Of a DNA stretch of 64,000 bases, positions 1 through 7,508 are shown one piece after another. Numbering within the stretch: position 1 is the stretch's first letter; the number at the start of each line of letters is the position of its first letter. This stretch comes from Nakamurella lactea DSM 19367 (lineage in GTDB: Bacteria; Actinomycetota; Actinomycetes; Mycobacteriales; Nakamurellaceae), in assembly GCF_000426645.1 (NCBI RefSeq), contig NZ_AUFT01000012.1, positions 186,001 to 250,000 on the forward strand. Reading direction: 5' to 3'. Under the pieces are notes generated by a model. That model made no database searches, had not been told where the DNA came from, and was given only the letters and a program-made list of their open reading frames with translations. Position numbers and translations under genes: made by a program.

Positions 1-558
1 CTGCTGGCCGCCCATGGCCAGATCACCAGGAACGCCGACGGCAGCCGGCTGTCCATCCTGCTGCTGGACGCCTGGCGGGCCGACGCGATCCGCGCGGAGT
101 TCGACCGGCGCGCAGTGAACTCGAGCGTCCGTCGGGGGTCGGCCCCTGACCCCGACCCGCAGGCCAGGGCCGCCGGAGCCACGGTGCCGTCATTCCTGGT
201 GCGCAGCGAGCGGTCAGCGGAACTCGACGCACTCGCCGCCGCCTGGACCCGCGGCGCGGTGAAGACCGCGGCCGCGTTCCCCACCCCGCCGGGCGGCCTG
301 CTCCGCTGCTGGGCGCTGGCCGCCGGCCGGGCCGATCCGTCCGGCTACCTGCTCGGCACCGACCCGCACGCCGGCCACACCTATCCGCGGCTGGCCGCCT
401 CGCTGTCTGCCATCGGTCTGACCGCGGCCGTGCTCGGCAGCAGGGGCGGCGGACCCGGCATGCGTATTGTCGGCAGGCGGCGGCTGGATCGGCTCGCCGA
501 ACTGCTCGGTGAGCCACCGGTCGGAGCGCCGCCGGACGCATTCCCGACGGGCCGCTGA
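1..558 (+). CDS. C-terminal part of an unrecognised protein (truncated by window edge)
   Basis: The reading frame is open from the first base and stops at 556-558, so the start lies outside the window. The visible 185 residues are Arg/Ala-rich with a hydrophobic LSILLLDAW stretch near the left edge. The C-terminal block has alternating helices (GLLRCWALAAGR, TYPRLAASLSAIGL, RLDRLAELLG). I do not recognise the family; the C-terminal block is faintly reminiscent of LAGLIDADG-type folds, but that is only an impression. It is co-directional with topA, 120 bases upstream of it. No signal peptide or membrane segment is visible in this part. Codon use matches its neighbours. Confidence 0.6.
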   Translation: MLAAHGQITRNADGSRLSILLLDAWRADAIRAEFDRRAVNSSVRRGSAPDPDPQARAAGATVPSFLVRSERSAELDALAAAWTRGAVKTAAAFPTPPGGLLRCWALAAGRADPSGYLLGTDPHAGHTYPRLAASLSAIGLTAAVLGSRGGGPGMRIVGRRRLDRLAELLGEPPVGAPPDAFPTGR

Positions 559-678
559 ATCCACCGGACGAACCGGCGTGGCATCATGCGCCGAAACGGG
601 CATCGTCGCGTGGGACAGCCGTTCGAATGCTCGACAGCGCTCGACAGCGGACAGAACAAGAAGGAAACGTGAGTATTG

Positions 679-3555
679 ATGGCAGGTCGTAAGGGATCGG
701 ACGGGAACACCCGGCTGGTCGTCGTCGAGTCCCCGAACAAGGCGAAGACCATCGCCGGCTACCTCGGCGACGGATACGTCGTCGAGTCGTCGATCGGGCA
801 CATCCGCGACCTGCCGCGCGGCGCCGCCGACGTACCGGCCAAATACAAGGGCCAGCCGTGGGCACGGCTCGGCGTCGACACGGACCACGATTTCGAGCCG
901 CTGTACGTGGTGTCGCCGGACAAGAAGGCCCAGGTCGCCAAGCTCAAGGCGCTGCTGGCCGACGCCTCCGAGCTCTACCTGGCCACAGATGAGGACCGCG
1001 AGGGCGAGGCCATCGCCTGGCACCTGCTGGAGACGCTGCAGCCCAAGGTTCCGGTCAAGCGGATGGTCTTCCACGAGATCACCAGGGCCGCGATCCAGGC
1101 AGCGGTGGACAACCCGCGCGAGATCGACGACAACATGGTCGACGCCCAGGAGACCCGCCGCATCCTCGACCGGCTGTACGGCTACGAGGTCTCTCCGGTG
1201 CTGTGGAAGAAGGTGATGCCGAAGCTGTCCGCCGGGCGGGTGCAGTCGGTGGCCACCAGGATCATCGTGGAGCGGGAGCGGGCCAGGATGGCCTTCCGCG
1301 CCGGCACCTACTGGGGCATCGACGCCCAGTTCGCCCAGCAGGGCAACGACAGCACGTTCACTGCGGCGCTGGCAACGGTGGACGGCCGCCGGCTGGCGGT
1401 CGGTCGGGACTTCGACGAGACCACCGGGCAGATCAAGGCATCCGCCGACGTGCTGCTGCTCGACTCCGACGGCGCCGCCACCCTGGCGGCCGGCCTGGCC
1501 GGCGGGACCGCGAACGTCACCTCGGTCGAGGAGAAGCCGTACACCCGGCGGCCGTACCCGCCGTTCATGACCTCGACGCTGCAGCAGGAGGCGGGCCGCA
1601 AACTCGGCTTCTCCACCGAGCGGACCATGCGGACCGCGCAGCGGCTGTACGAGAACGGCTACATCACCTACATGCGGACCGACTCGACCACGCTGTCGCA
1701 GACGGCGCTGGACGCGGCCAGGGCGCAGGCCCGCGAGCTGTACGGACCGGAGAACGTGCCGTCGGCGCCGCGGCAGTACACCAAGAAGGTGAAGAACGCC
1801 CAGGAGGCGCACGAGGCGATCCGGCCGTCCGGCGAGAGCTTCCGCACCCCTGGCGAGGTCGCGAAGTCGCTGTCCGGCGACGAGTTCCGGCTCTACGAGC
1901 TGATCTGGCGGCGGACCGTTGCCTCCCAGATGGTCGACGCCAAAGGGCTGACGCTGCAGGTCAGGATCGCCGCCAGGACAACCCCGGCTGAGGGAGGGGC
2001 CGGGCCTTCTGTCGACTGTGTTTTCAACGCCTCGGGCCGGACCATCACCTTCCCCGGGTTCCTGCGTGCCTACGTCGAGACCGTTGACGCCGAGGCGGGC
2101 GGCGAGGCCGACGATGCCGAACGCCGGCTGCCGAAGTTGGAGGTCGGGCAGCTGCTGGACACCAGGGAACTGACGCCGGGCTCGCACACCACCTCGCCGC
2201 CGGCCCGGTACACCGAACCGAGCCTGATCAAGGCCCTCGAGGACCTGGGCATCGGCCGGCCGTCGACCTACTCCTCGATCATCCGGACCATCACCGACCG
2301 CGGCTACGTCTGGCGCAAGGGCCAGGCGATGGTGCCCAGCTGGATCGCGTTCGCGGTGATCGGCCTGCTCGAGCAGCACTTCTCCCGGCTCGTCGACTAC
2401 GACTTCACCGCGGCGATGGAGGACGACCTCGACCAGATCGCGGCCGGGGCCATCGGCCGGGTGCCGTGGCTCAACTCCTTCTACTTCGGCGGTGACGTCG
2501 GACCGCAGGGCGGCGTCGGTCGCAGCGGCGGGCTGAAGAAGCTGGTCGGCGAGAACCTGGAGGGCATCGACGCCCGCGAGGTGAATTCGCTGCCGCTGGT
2601 CAAGGATTCGCAGGGCCGGCAGGTCTACGTGCGGGTCGGGCGGTACGGGCCGTACCTGGAGCGGCCGGCGCTGCCGATCGCGGCCGTCGAGCAGACCGAC
2701 GGGGCTGACGCAACTGCCGGCGCTGACGGAACTGCCACGGCCGCGCCGCAGATGGAGCGGGCGAACCTGCCCGACGAGTTGGCCCCGGACGAGGTGACGC
2801 CGGAGACCGTCGACGAGCTGTTCTCCAAGGCCGAGGCCGGCGACAAGGAGCTGGGCACCGATCCGGTGAGCGGGCACGTCATCGTGGCCAAGGACGGTCG
2901 CTACGGGCCGTACGTCACCGAGGTGCTGCCGGAGCCGGCATCGGAGGGCACAGCCGGGGCATCCGCACCCAAGAAGGGCAGCAAGAAGGCCGCGGCGCAG
3001 AAGCCGCGGACCAGCTCGCTGCTCAAGTCGATGTCGCTGGAGACGGTGACGCTGGAGGACGCGCTGCGGCTGCTGTCGCTGCCGCGGGTGGTCGGCGTCG
3101 CGCCGGACGGTGAGGAGATCACCGCGCAGAACGGCCGCTACGGTCCGTACCTGAAGAAGGGCACCGACTCCCGCTCGCTGGCCGACGAGGAACAGATGTT
3201 CACCGTCACCCTGGACGAGGCACTGGCCATCTATGCCCAGCCGAAGGCCCGCGGCCGCTCGGCGGCCGCGGCGCCGCCGCTGCGCGAGCTGGGCACCGAC
3301 CCGGCGACCGAGAAGCCGATGGTGATCAAGGACGGCCGGTTCGGGCCGTACGTCACCGACGGGGAGACCAATGCCTCGCTGCGCAAGGGTGACGAGGTGG
3401 AGACGCTCACCGTCGACCGCGGCGCCGAACTGCTCGCCGAGCGCCGGGCCCGCGGACCGGCGCCGAAGAAGACCCGCAAGGCGCCGGCGAAGCCGAAAGC
3501 CACTACCGCCCGAACGGTCCGCAAGAAGGCACCCGCCCGCAAGACCGCCGGCTGA
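679..3555 (+). CDS. topA: DNA topoisomerase I (type IA)
   Basis: Relaxes negative supercoils through a transient 5'-phosphotyrosyl DNA break. The protein is 958 residues. The TOPRIM domain opens with VVVESPNKAKTI and carries the acidic TDEDREGEAIAWH motif. The catalytic tyrosine is Tyr331 in YMRTDST. The C-terminus lacks Cys4 zinc fingers and instead has four GRYGPY/GRFGPY repeats (TopoC repeats), followed by a Lys/Ala/Pro-rich basic tail, the usual actinobacterial arrangement. Start: ATG 679 sits 13 bases after an AAGGA box; an in-frame TTG at 676 is the alternative. It is the first gene of a co-directional set with the small membrane protein and the MFS fusion, although a repeat and a hairpin separate them. 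Confidence 0.97.
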   Translation: MAGRKGSDGNTRLVVVESPNKAKTIAGYLGDGYVVESSIGHIRDLPRGAADVPAKYKGQPWARLGVDTDHDFEPLYVVSPDKKAQVAKLKALLADASELYLATDEDREGEAIAWHLLETLQPKVPVKRMVFHEITRAAIQAAVDNPREIDDNMVDAQETRRILDRLYGYEVSPVLWKKVMPKLSAGRVQSVATRIIVERERARMAFRAGTYWGIDAQFAQQGNDSTFTAALATVDGRRLAVGRDFDETTGQIKASADVLLLDSDGAATLAAGLAGGTANVTSVEEKPYTRRPYPPFMTSTLQQEAGRKLGFSTERTMRTAQRLYENGYITYMRTDSTTLSQTALDAARAQARELYGPENVPSAPRQYTKKVKNAQEAHEAIRPSGESFRTPGEVAKSLSGDEFRLYELIWRRTVASQMVDAKGLTLQVRIAARTTPAEGGAGPSVDCVFNASGRTITFPGFLRAYVETVDAEAGGEADDAERRLPKLEVGQLLDTRELTPGSHTTSPPARYTEPSLIKALEDLGIGRPSTYSSIIRTITDRGYVWRKGQAMVPSWIAFAVIGLLEQHFSRLVDYDFTAAMEDDLDQIAAGAIGRVPWLNSFYFGGDVGPQGGVGRSGGLKKLVGENLEGIDAREVNSLPLVKDSQGRQVYVRVGRYGPYLERPALPIAAVEQTDGADATAGADGTATAAPQMERANLPDELAPDEVTPETVDELFSKAEAGDKELGTDPVSGHVIVAKDGRYGPYVTEVLPEPASEGTAGASAPKKGSKKAAAQKPRTSSLLKSMSLETVTLEDALRLLSLPRVVGVAPDGEEITAQNGRYGPYLKKGTDSRSLADEEQMFTVTLDEALAIYAQPKARGRSAAAAPPLRELGTDPATEKPMVIKDGRFGPYVTDGETNASLRKGDEVETLTVDRGAELLAERRARGPAPKKTRKAPAKPKATTARTVRKKAPARKTAG

Positions 3556-3569
3556 CCATCGTCCGGCTG

Positions 3570-3614
3570 CCGTAGCGGGGTTGTCCCGTCAGCCCGTAGC
3601 GGGGTTGTCCCGTC
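3570..3614. repeat. Two 21-bp perfect direct repeats downstream of topA
   Basis: The 21-bp unit starting CCGTAGCGGGG and ending TTGTCCCGTC occurs at 3570-3590 and again at 3594-3614, giving a 24-bp period with a 3-bp spacer. It lies between the topA stop and the next gene. No function is known to me; a recent tandem duplication or a protein-binding site are possible. Confidence 0.85.
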
Positions 3615-3624
3615 GGCGCCCGAT

Positions 3625-3642
3625 CTCAGGGCGAACCCTGAG
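3625..3642. terminator. Perfect 7-bp hairpin after topA
   Basis: CTCAGGG (3625-3631) and CCCTGAG (3636-3642) form a perfect stem around a CGAA tetraloop. There is no T-run on either side, so it would be a tail-less terminator of the kind seen in high-GC organisms, or an operator. It lies 43 bases before the next start codon. Confidence 0.45.
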
Positions 3643-3685
3643 GGAAACGGAGTGGGTCGGTCGCCGGGTCTCCTACGATCAACGG

Positions 3686-4435
3686 ATGACGTCGGGACGG
3701 CTGGGCAGCGGAGGCGACTTCGCCGACGCCCTGTTCGGCGCGGACGGCACCGGCGATCCGGCGATCGTCACCGAGGCTCCGGTGGTGTTCGGGGACCCGC
3801 TGGCCGAGGCGCCGCTCGGCCGCACCGCCGGCAGCGGGTTCACCGGGTCGCTGACCGCCCCGGACGCAATCACCAGGGTGGACGGACCGCCGCCGCTGAC
3901 GAACGACGCGATCGTCGCCGCCGGACGGCAGCTGGCCGCCGAGCAGGCGCAGCAACGGTCGAGCACCGAGGCCCGGCAGCGGGCCGCCGATCAGGCCCGC
4001 CGGACATCGTTGACGCAGGGCCGGGTCACCGCCCAGCGGCGGGCGGCCGAGCAGACGGCGCTGCGGTCGTCGCAGCACTCACAGCTCGCCGATCCCTACC
4101 GCGGGCGGACGTCCGCCCAGTTGGCGTCGTCGAACGCGCCGGCGCAGCGGCCCTTCGCCGAGCCGCCGGTGCCGCCAGGAGCTGGACCGTATCGCCCCCA
4201 GGTGCCTGGCCTGCTGACCAGGGCCGACCGGGCCGCGCTGCTCCAGCAGATGAAGACCGCGACCCCGCAGGAACGCCGCCAGCTGATGGGTCAGCTGGCC
4301 GCGGCCCAGGGCAAATCGGTCGGCAAGCGCGGCTGGGGCTGTCTTTTCGGGCTGATCCTGCTGATCCTGCTGGGCACCGGCCTCGGCCGGGAGATCGTCC
4401 AGTCCATCGTCGATGCGATCAACAGTGGGCAGTGA
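3686..4435 (+). CDS. Gln/Ala-rich protein with one C-terminal membrane segment
   Basis: A 249-residue protein of unknown function. The N-terminal 60 residues are Gly/Ala/Pro-rich. The middle (about 75-125) is a charged, Gln/Arg/Ala-rich helical stretch that may form a coiled coil. After a proline-rich linker comes a short conserved-looking block (LTRADRAALLQQMKTA) and a single hydrophobic segment (GWGCLFGLILLILLGTGLG, about 215-233). This looks like a tail-anchored cytoplasmic protein. ATG 3686 was chosen because it begins the codon-biased region; an open frame upstream runs antisense to nothing useful. The next gene starts one base after its stop, so the two are probably co-translated. Its position between topA and the MFS/Tmk fusion is the only hint of role. 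Confidence 0.75.
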   Translation: MTSGRLGSGGDFADALFGADGTGDPAIVTEAPVVFGDPLAEAPLGRTAGSGFTGSLTAPDAITRVDGPPPLTNDAIVAAGRQLAAEQAQQRSSTEARQRAADQARRTSLTQGRVTAQRRAAEQTALRSSQHSQLADPYRGRTSAQLASSNAPAQRPFAEPPVPPGAGPYRPQVPGLLTRADRAALLQQMKTATPQERRQLMGQLAAAQGKSVGKRGWGCLFGLILLILLGTGLGREIVQSIVDAINSGQ

Positions 4436-4436
4436 C

Positions 4437-6734
4437 GTGAGCTCAGCGGCGTCATCCGGCGCAGCCAGGACCCCTGGCGGCGCGCCGAAACAGCAGTCGG
4501 CGCTCGGCGCGCTGATCCGGATCCCGGTGTTCCGTCGGCTCTGGGCCGGCATCACCCTGTCCAGCCTCGGGGACTGGCTCGGGCTGTTGGCCACCACAGC
4601 GCTGGCGGCCTACCTGACCAGGGACTCGTCGAGTCTGATGCAGGGCGCTGCGGTGTCCGGCGTGCTGGTCACCCGGTTGCTGCCGGACCTGATCCTGAGC
4701 CCGGTGGCCGGCGCCTTCGTGGACCGGTTCGACCGCCGCAAGGTGGCGATCATCTGCGACCTGACGGCGGGCGCCATCTACCTGGTGATCGCCTTCGCCG
4801 GGAACCTGACGGTGTTGCTGGTCGGGCAGTTCCTGGTCGAGGCGGTCGGGCTGTTCTCGACCCCGGCGAAGCAGGCGATGTGGGTCAACATCGTGCCGCG
4901 TGAGCGGCTGGCGGTGGCCAACCAGCTCAACTATGTCTCGATCTACGGCATGGTCCCGGTGGCCTCGCTGGTCTTCGCCCTGCTGTCGACGGTCGCGCAG
5001 TTCTTCGGGACCAAGGATCAGGAGGTGCTGGAGAGCTCCGGGTTGATGGCCGGCAGCACCTCCAGCACGGCGGTGGTGGTCGCGCTGGTGTTCAACGCGT
5101 GCACCTTCGTGGTCACCGCATCGATCATCTACTTCTCCCGCAACCTGATCCCGGCGTTCGTCGGCGAGCGCACCGCCACCCGCAGCGTCTTCTCGTTGGT
5201 CAAGGAAGGCATCTCGTTCGTCAAGAACAGCAAGGTGATGCGGGCGCTGTATCTGGGCATCCTCGGCGCGTTCGGTGCCGGCGGGCTGGTGGCCGGGGTG
5301 GCCCAGGCCTACGTGGCCACCCTGGGTGCGGGCAACGCCGGCTACGGCATCCTGTTCGGTTCGGTGTTCACCGGGCTGGCGCTGGGCATGCTGATCGGTC
5401 CCAAGGTGTTGCCGGCGGTGCCCCGCCGGGCGGTCTTCACCGCGGCGATCGGCGTCGCCGGGTTGATGCTGCTGCTGATGAGTCTGGTGCCCGACTTCGT
5501 CGGCGCGGTGATCACCGCGGCGGTGATGGGCCTGGCTGCCGGCGTCGCCTGGATCACCGGGTTCACCATGATCGGGCACGAGGTGTCGGATCAGTTGCGC
5601 GGCAGGGTGTTCGCCTTCGTCATGTCGTCGGTGCGGTTGACCCTGCTGGGGGCGATCGCGGTCGGACCGATCCTGGCCGGGGCGATCGGTGTGCACACCC
5701 TGACCATCGGCACGTTCACCTTCTCGATGTCCGGGCCGGGGATCGTGTTGGCGATCGGCGGCCTGGTCGCGGTGGTGGTGGCGGTGATCGCCGGCCGGCA
5801 GGCGGGCGGCATGCGCGCCGGGGTGGTGTCCCGGATCCTGCGCCGACGCCGGCTGCTCGCCGAGGACAACGACCGGCCAGGCGTGCTGATCACCGTCGAG
5901 GGCCCGGATCACGCGGCGAACGCCCGGGTGGCCGACACGGTGGCCGCCGGTCTCGAGGCGGACGGCTGGCAGACCCTGCTGGAACGCGGGGAGAGCTGGC
6001 CGGAGTCGTCGTACTCCAGTCCCGGTGACGCGCTGCGGGCGACCGCCGACCTGGCGGACCGGCTCACCGAGACGGTGCGGCCGGCTCTGCAGGCCGGCGC
6101 GGTGGTGATCTACCAGGAGTACCTGGATGCGCTGGTGGTCCGGTTCGGCGCCCAGGGCGGGCAGGACGAGGAGCGGTTGTTGCGGGTCGGCATGTGGGTG
6201 GCCCGCGGGGCCTGGGCGGATCTGACGATCTTCGTCGACCCGTCAGCCGACCGCCCGGAGGTGCCAGGGCAGTCGGCGATCGAGGCGGCCGTGCCGCCGG
6301 GCGAACCGGGTGCCGATGAGCTGCCCGGCACCCTCGAGGAGGCGATCGAGGCCGCCGACGAGGCCGGGTTCGAGCTGCGGGAAACCGACGGCCTGGCCGA
6401 CGGAATCGACAGAGCTGACGGTCCCGGCCGGCCTGATCGGCCCGGCGCGCCCGACCAGCAGCCTGCCGACCAGCAGCCGGCCGACCAGCAGTCGGCCGAC
6501 CAGCAGGCAGCCGACCAGCAGCCGGCCGACCAGGAGGCCGTCGATCCCGAGCAGGCGTATCGGGAGCGGGCCGCGTCAGCCCCGGAACGGTACCTGCGGG
6601 TCGCCCCGTTGGGCGACGACGGCGCCGAGCTACCGGCCGAGGTGGTCGAGCGGATCGCCTCGGTGCTGCGGGTGCGCAGCCCGGTCCCGGCGATCGAGTA
6701 TGCCGCCAGCGGTTCGCCGCAGCCGGCCGGATAG
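4437..6734 (+). CDS. MFS transporter fused to a degenerate thymidylate kinase domain
   Basis: A 765-residue fusion. Residues about 30-470 form a twelve-helix major facilitator domain with the loop signature DRFDRRKV. From about residue 483 the sequence follows the dTMP kinase fold (GVLITVEGPDHAA, later YQEYLDALVVRFGAQ). Its P-loop, however, reads EGPDHAANARVA: the Gly-Lys-Ser/Thr needed to bind phosphate is absent, so kinase activity is unlikely. Related MFS-Tmk fusions next to topA are known in other actinobacteria. A six-fold PADQQ repeat sits in an acidic linker before the C-terminal block. Start: GTG 4437 directly follows the previous stop; GTG 4425 is an alternative. Transport substrate is unknown. 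Confidence 0.85.
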   Translation: MSSAASSGAARTPGGAPKQQSALGALIRIPVFRRLWAGITLSSLGDWLGLLATTALAAYLTRDSSSLMQGAAVSGVLVTRLLPDLILSPVAGAFVDRFDRRKVAIICDLTAGAIYLVIAFAGNLTVLLVGQFLVEAVGLFSTPAKQAMWVNIVPRERLAVANQLNYVSIYGMVPVASLVFALLSTVAQFFGTKDQEVLESSGLMAGSTSSTAVVVALVFNACTFVVTASIIYFSRNLIPAFVGERTATRSVFSLVKEGISFVKNSKVMRALYLGILGAFGAGGLVAGVAQAYVATLGAGNAGYGILFGSVFTGLALGMLIGPKVLPAVPRRAVFTAAIGVAGLMLLLMSLVPDFVGAVITAAVMGLAAGVAWITGFTMIGHEVSDQLRGRVFAFVMSSVRLTLLGAIAVGPILAGAIGVHTLTIGTFTFSMSGPGIVLAIGGLVAVVVAVIAGRQAGGMRAGVVSRILRRRRLLAEDNDRPGVLITVEGPDHAANARVADTVAAGLEADGWQTLLERGESWPESSYSSPGDALRATADLADRLTETVRPALQAGAVVIYQEYLDALVVRFGAQGGQDEERLLRVGMWVARGAWADLTIFVDPSADRPEVPGQSAIEAAVPPGEPGADELPGTLEEAIEAADEAGFELRETDGLADGIDRADGPGRPDRPGAPDQQPADQQPADQQSADQQAADQQPADQEAVDPEQAYRERAASAPERYLRVAPLGDDGAELPAEVVERIASVLRVRSPVPAIEYAASGSPQPAG
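6451..6540 (+). repeat. Six in-frame 15-bp tandem repeats (PADQQ)
   Basis: Six consecutive 15-bp units resembling CCGACCAGCAGCCGG run from 6451 to 6540 inside the MFS/Tmk-like gene. They encode repeats of Pro/Ser/Ala-Ala-Asp-Gln-Gln. Units differ by only a few bases; the last is the most diverged. The period is a multiple of three, so copy-number changes would keep the frame. Confidence 0.93.
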
Positions 6735-6785
6735 CCAACCGCGAATCCTCTCGACCGCAGCCGCCCGATCGGGCACGATGGCTCG

Positions 6786-7361
6786 GTGGATTCGCCCTTG
6801 GACACCGTGACCTGGCCGCTGCGCACCGATCGGCTGACGATCCGCCGGCTGGCGATCGACGACCTGCCCGCGATCTGGGCCTACCGTCGGCAGCCCGCGG
6901 CCAACGAATGGATGACCAGGGAGTTCCCGACCGAGGGCGCATTCCGTGCACACTTCGAGAAGCCCCAGTCGTTGGCGACCACCTTGGTGCTGGAACGCGA
7001 CGCCACCGTGATCGGTGACCTGATGCTGAAGGTCGAGGACGGCTGGGCGCAGGAGGAGGTGGCCGTGCAGGCGGTCGCGGTGCACGCCGAATTGGGCTGG
7101 TGCCTTGACGAGGCACACACCGGGCGCGGATATGCGGTCGAGGCGGTGACGGAGTTGATCCGGTGCTGCTTCGACGATCTCGGCCTGCGCCGGGTGAGCG
7201 CGAACTGCTTTGCCGACAACACGCCGTCCTGGAAGCTGATGGAGAAGGTCGGCATGCGCCGCGAGATCCACAGCGTGCGGGACGGCCTGCACCGGACCCG
7301 GGGTTGGCTCGACGGCTACGGCTATGCGCTGCTGGCCGACGAGTGGCGCGAGCGGGCCTGA
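6786..7361 (+). CDS. GNAT family N-acetyltransferase (RimJ/RimL-like)
   Basis: A 191-residue acetyltransferase that would use acetyl-CoA to acetylate an N-terminal or small-molecule amine. It begins with the typical LRTDRLTIRRL strand. The acetyl-CoA motif is an atypical HTGRGYAVEAVTELI (usual pattern Q/RxxGxG/A), followed by LGLRRVSANCFADNTPSWKLMEKVGM, the conserved RimJ/RimL C-terminal block in which the Asn-Ser-Met residues contact CoA and substrate. The GTG start at 6786 follows a short 51-base gap after the MFS fusion. It converges on the giant ABC exporter gene, with a strong inverted repeat between them. Substrate unknown. Confidence 0.85.
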   Translation: MDSPLDTVTWPLRTDRLTIRRLAIDDLPAIWAYRRQPAANEWMTREFPTEGAFRAHFEKPQSLATTLVLERDATVIGDLMLKVEDGWAQEEVAVQAVAVHAELGWCLDEAHTGRGYAVEAVTELIRCCFDDLGLRRVSANCFADNTPSWKLMEKVGMRREIHSVRDGLHRTRGWLDGYGYALLADEWRERA

Positions 7362-7413
7362 CCGACACCGCGGCCGGCCCGGTCAGCGACTGGCCGTCGT
7401 CGCGCGAAACCCC

Positions 7414-7471
7414 GCAAGGCCACCAGTGGTTCGCAGGCCGAATTGTCGTTGCGAACCGCTGGCAGCCTTGC
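7414..7471. terminator. Large bidirectional terminator between convergent genes
   Basis: The arms 7414-7435 and 7450-7471 are complementary over 7 bp (GCAAGGC/GCCTTGC), then a 2-base mismatch, then 13 bp with one G-T wobble, closing a 14-nt loop. It lies between the GNAT (+) and ABC exporter (-) stops, so it can end transcription from both sides. No T-tail is present. Confidence 0.8.
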
Positions 7472-7508
7472 GAGCCTGACCCGACGGCCGGACAGCCGGC
7501 CGCCGGAC

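Noticed and set aside
214-2877. Long minus-strand open frame opposite topA
   Set aside because: Same antisense artefact; low-complexity Arg/Gly/Leu/Val protein without motifs, while topA on the other strand is certain.
6451-6540. Tandem repeats considered as a CRISPR array
   Set aside because: Units are contiguous 15-mers without spacers, inside an open coding frame, and no cas genes are present in the window.
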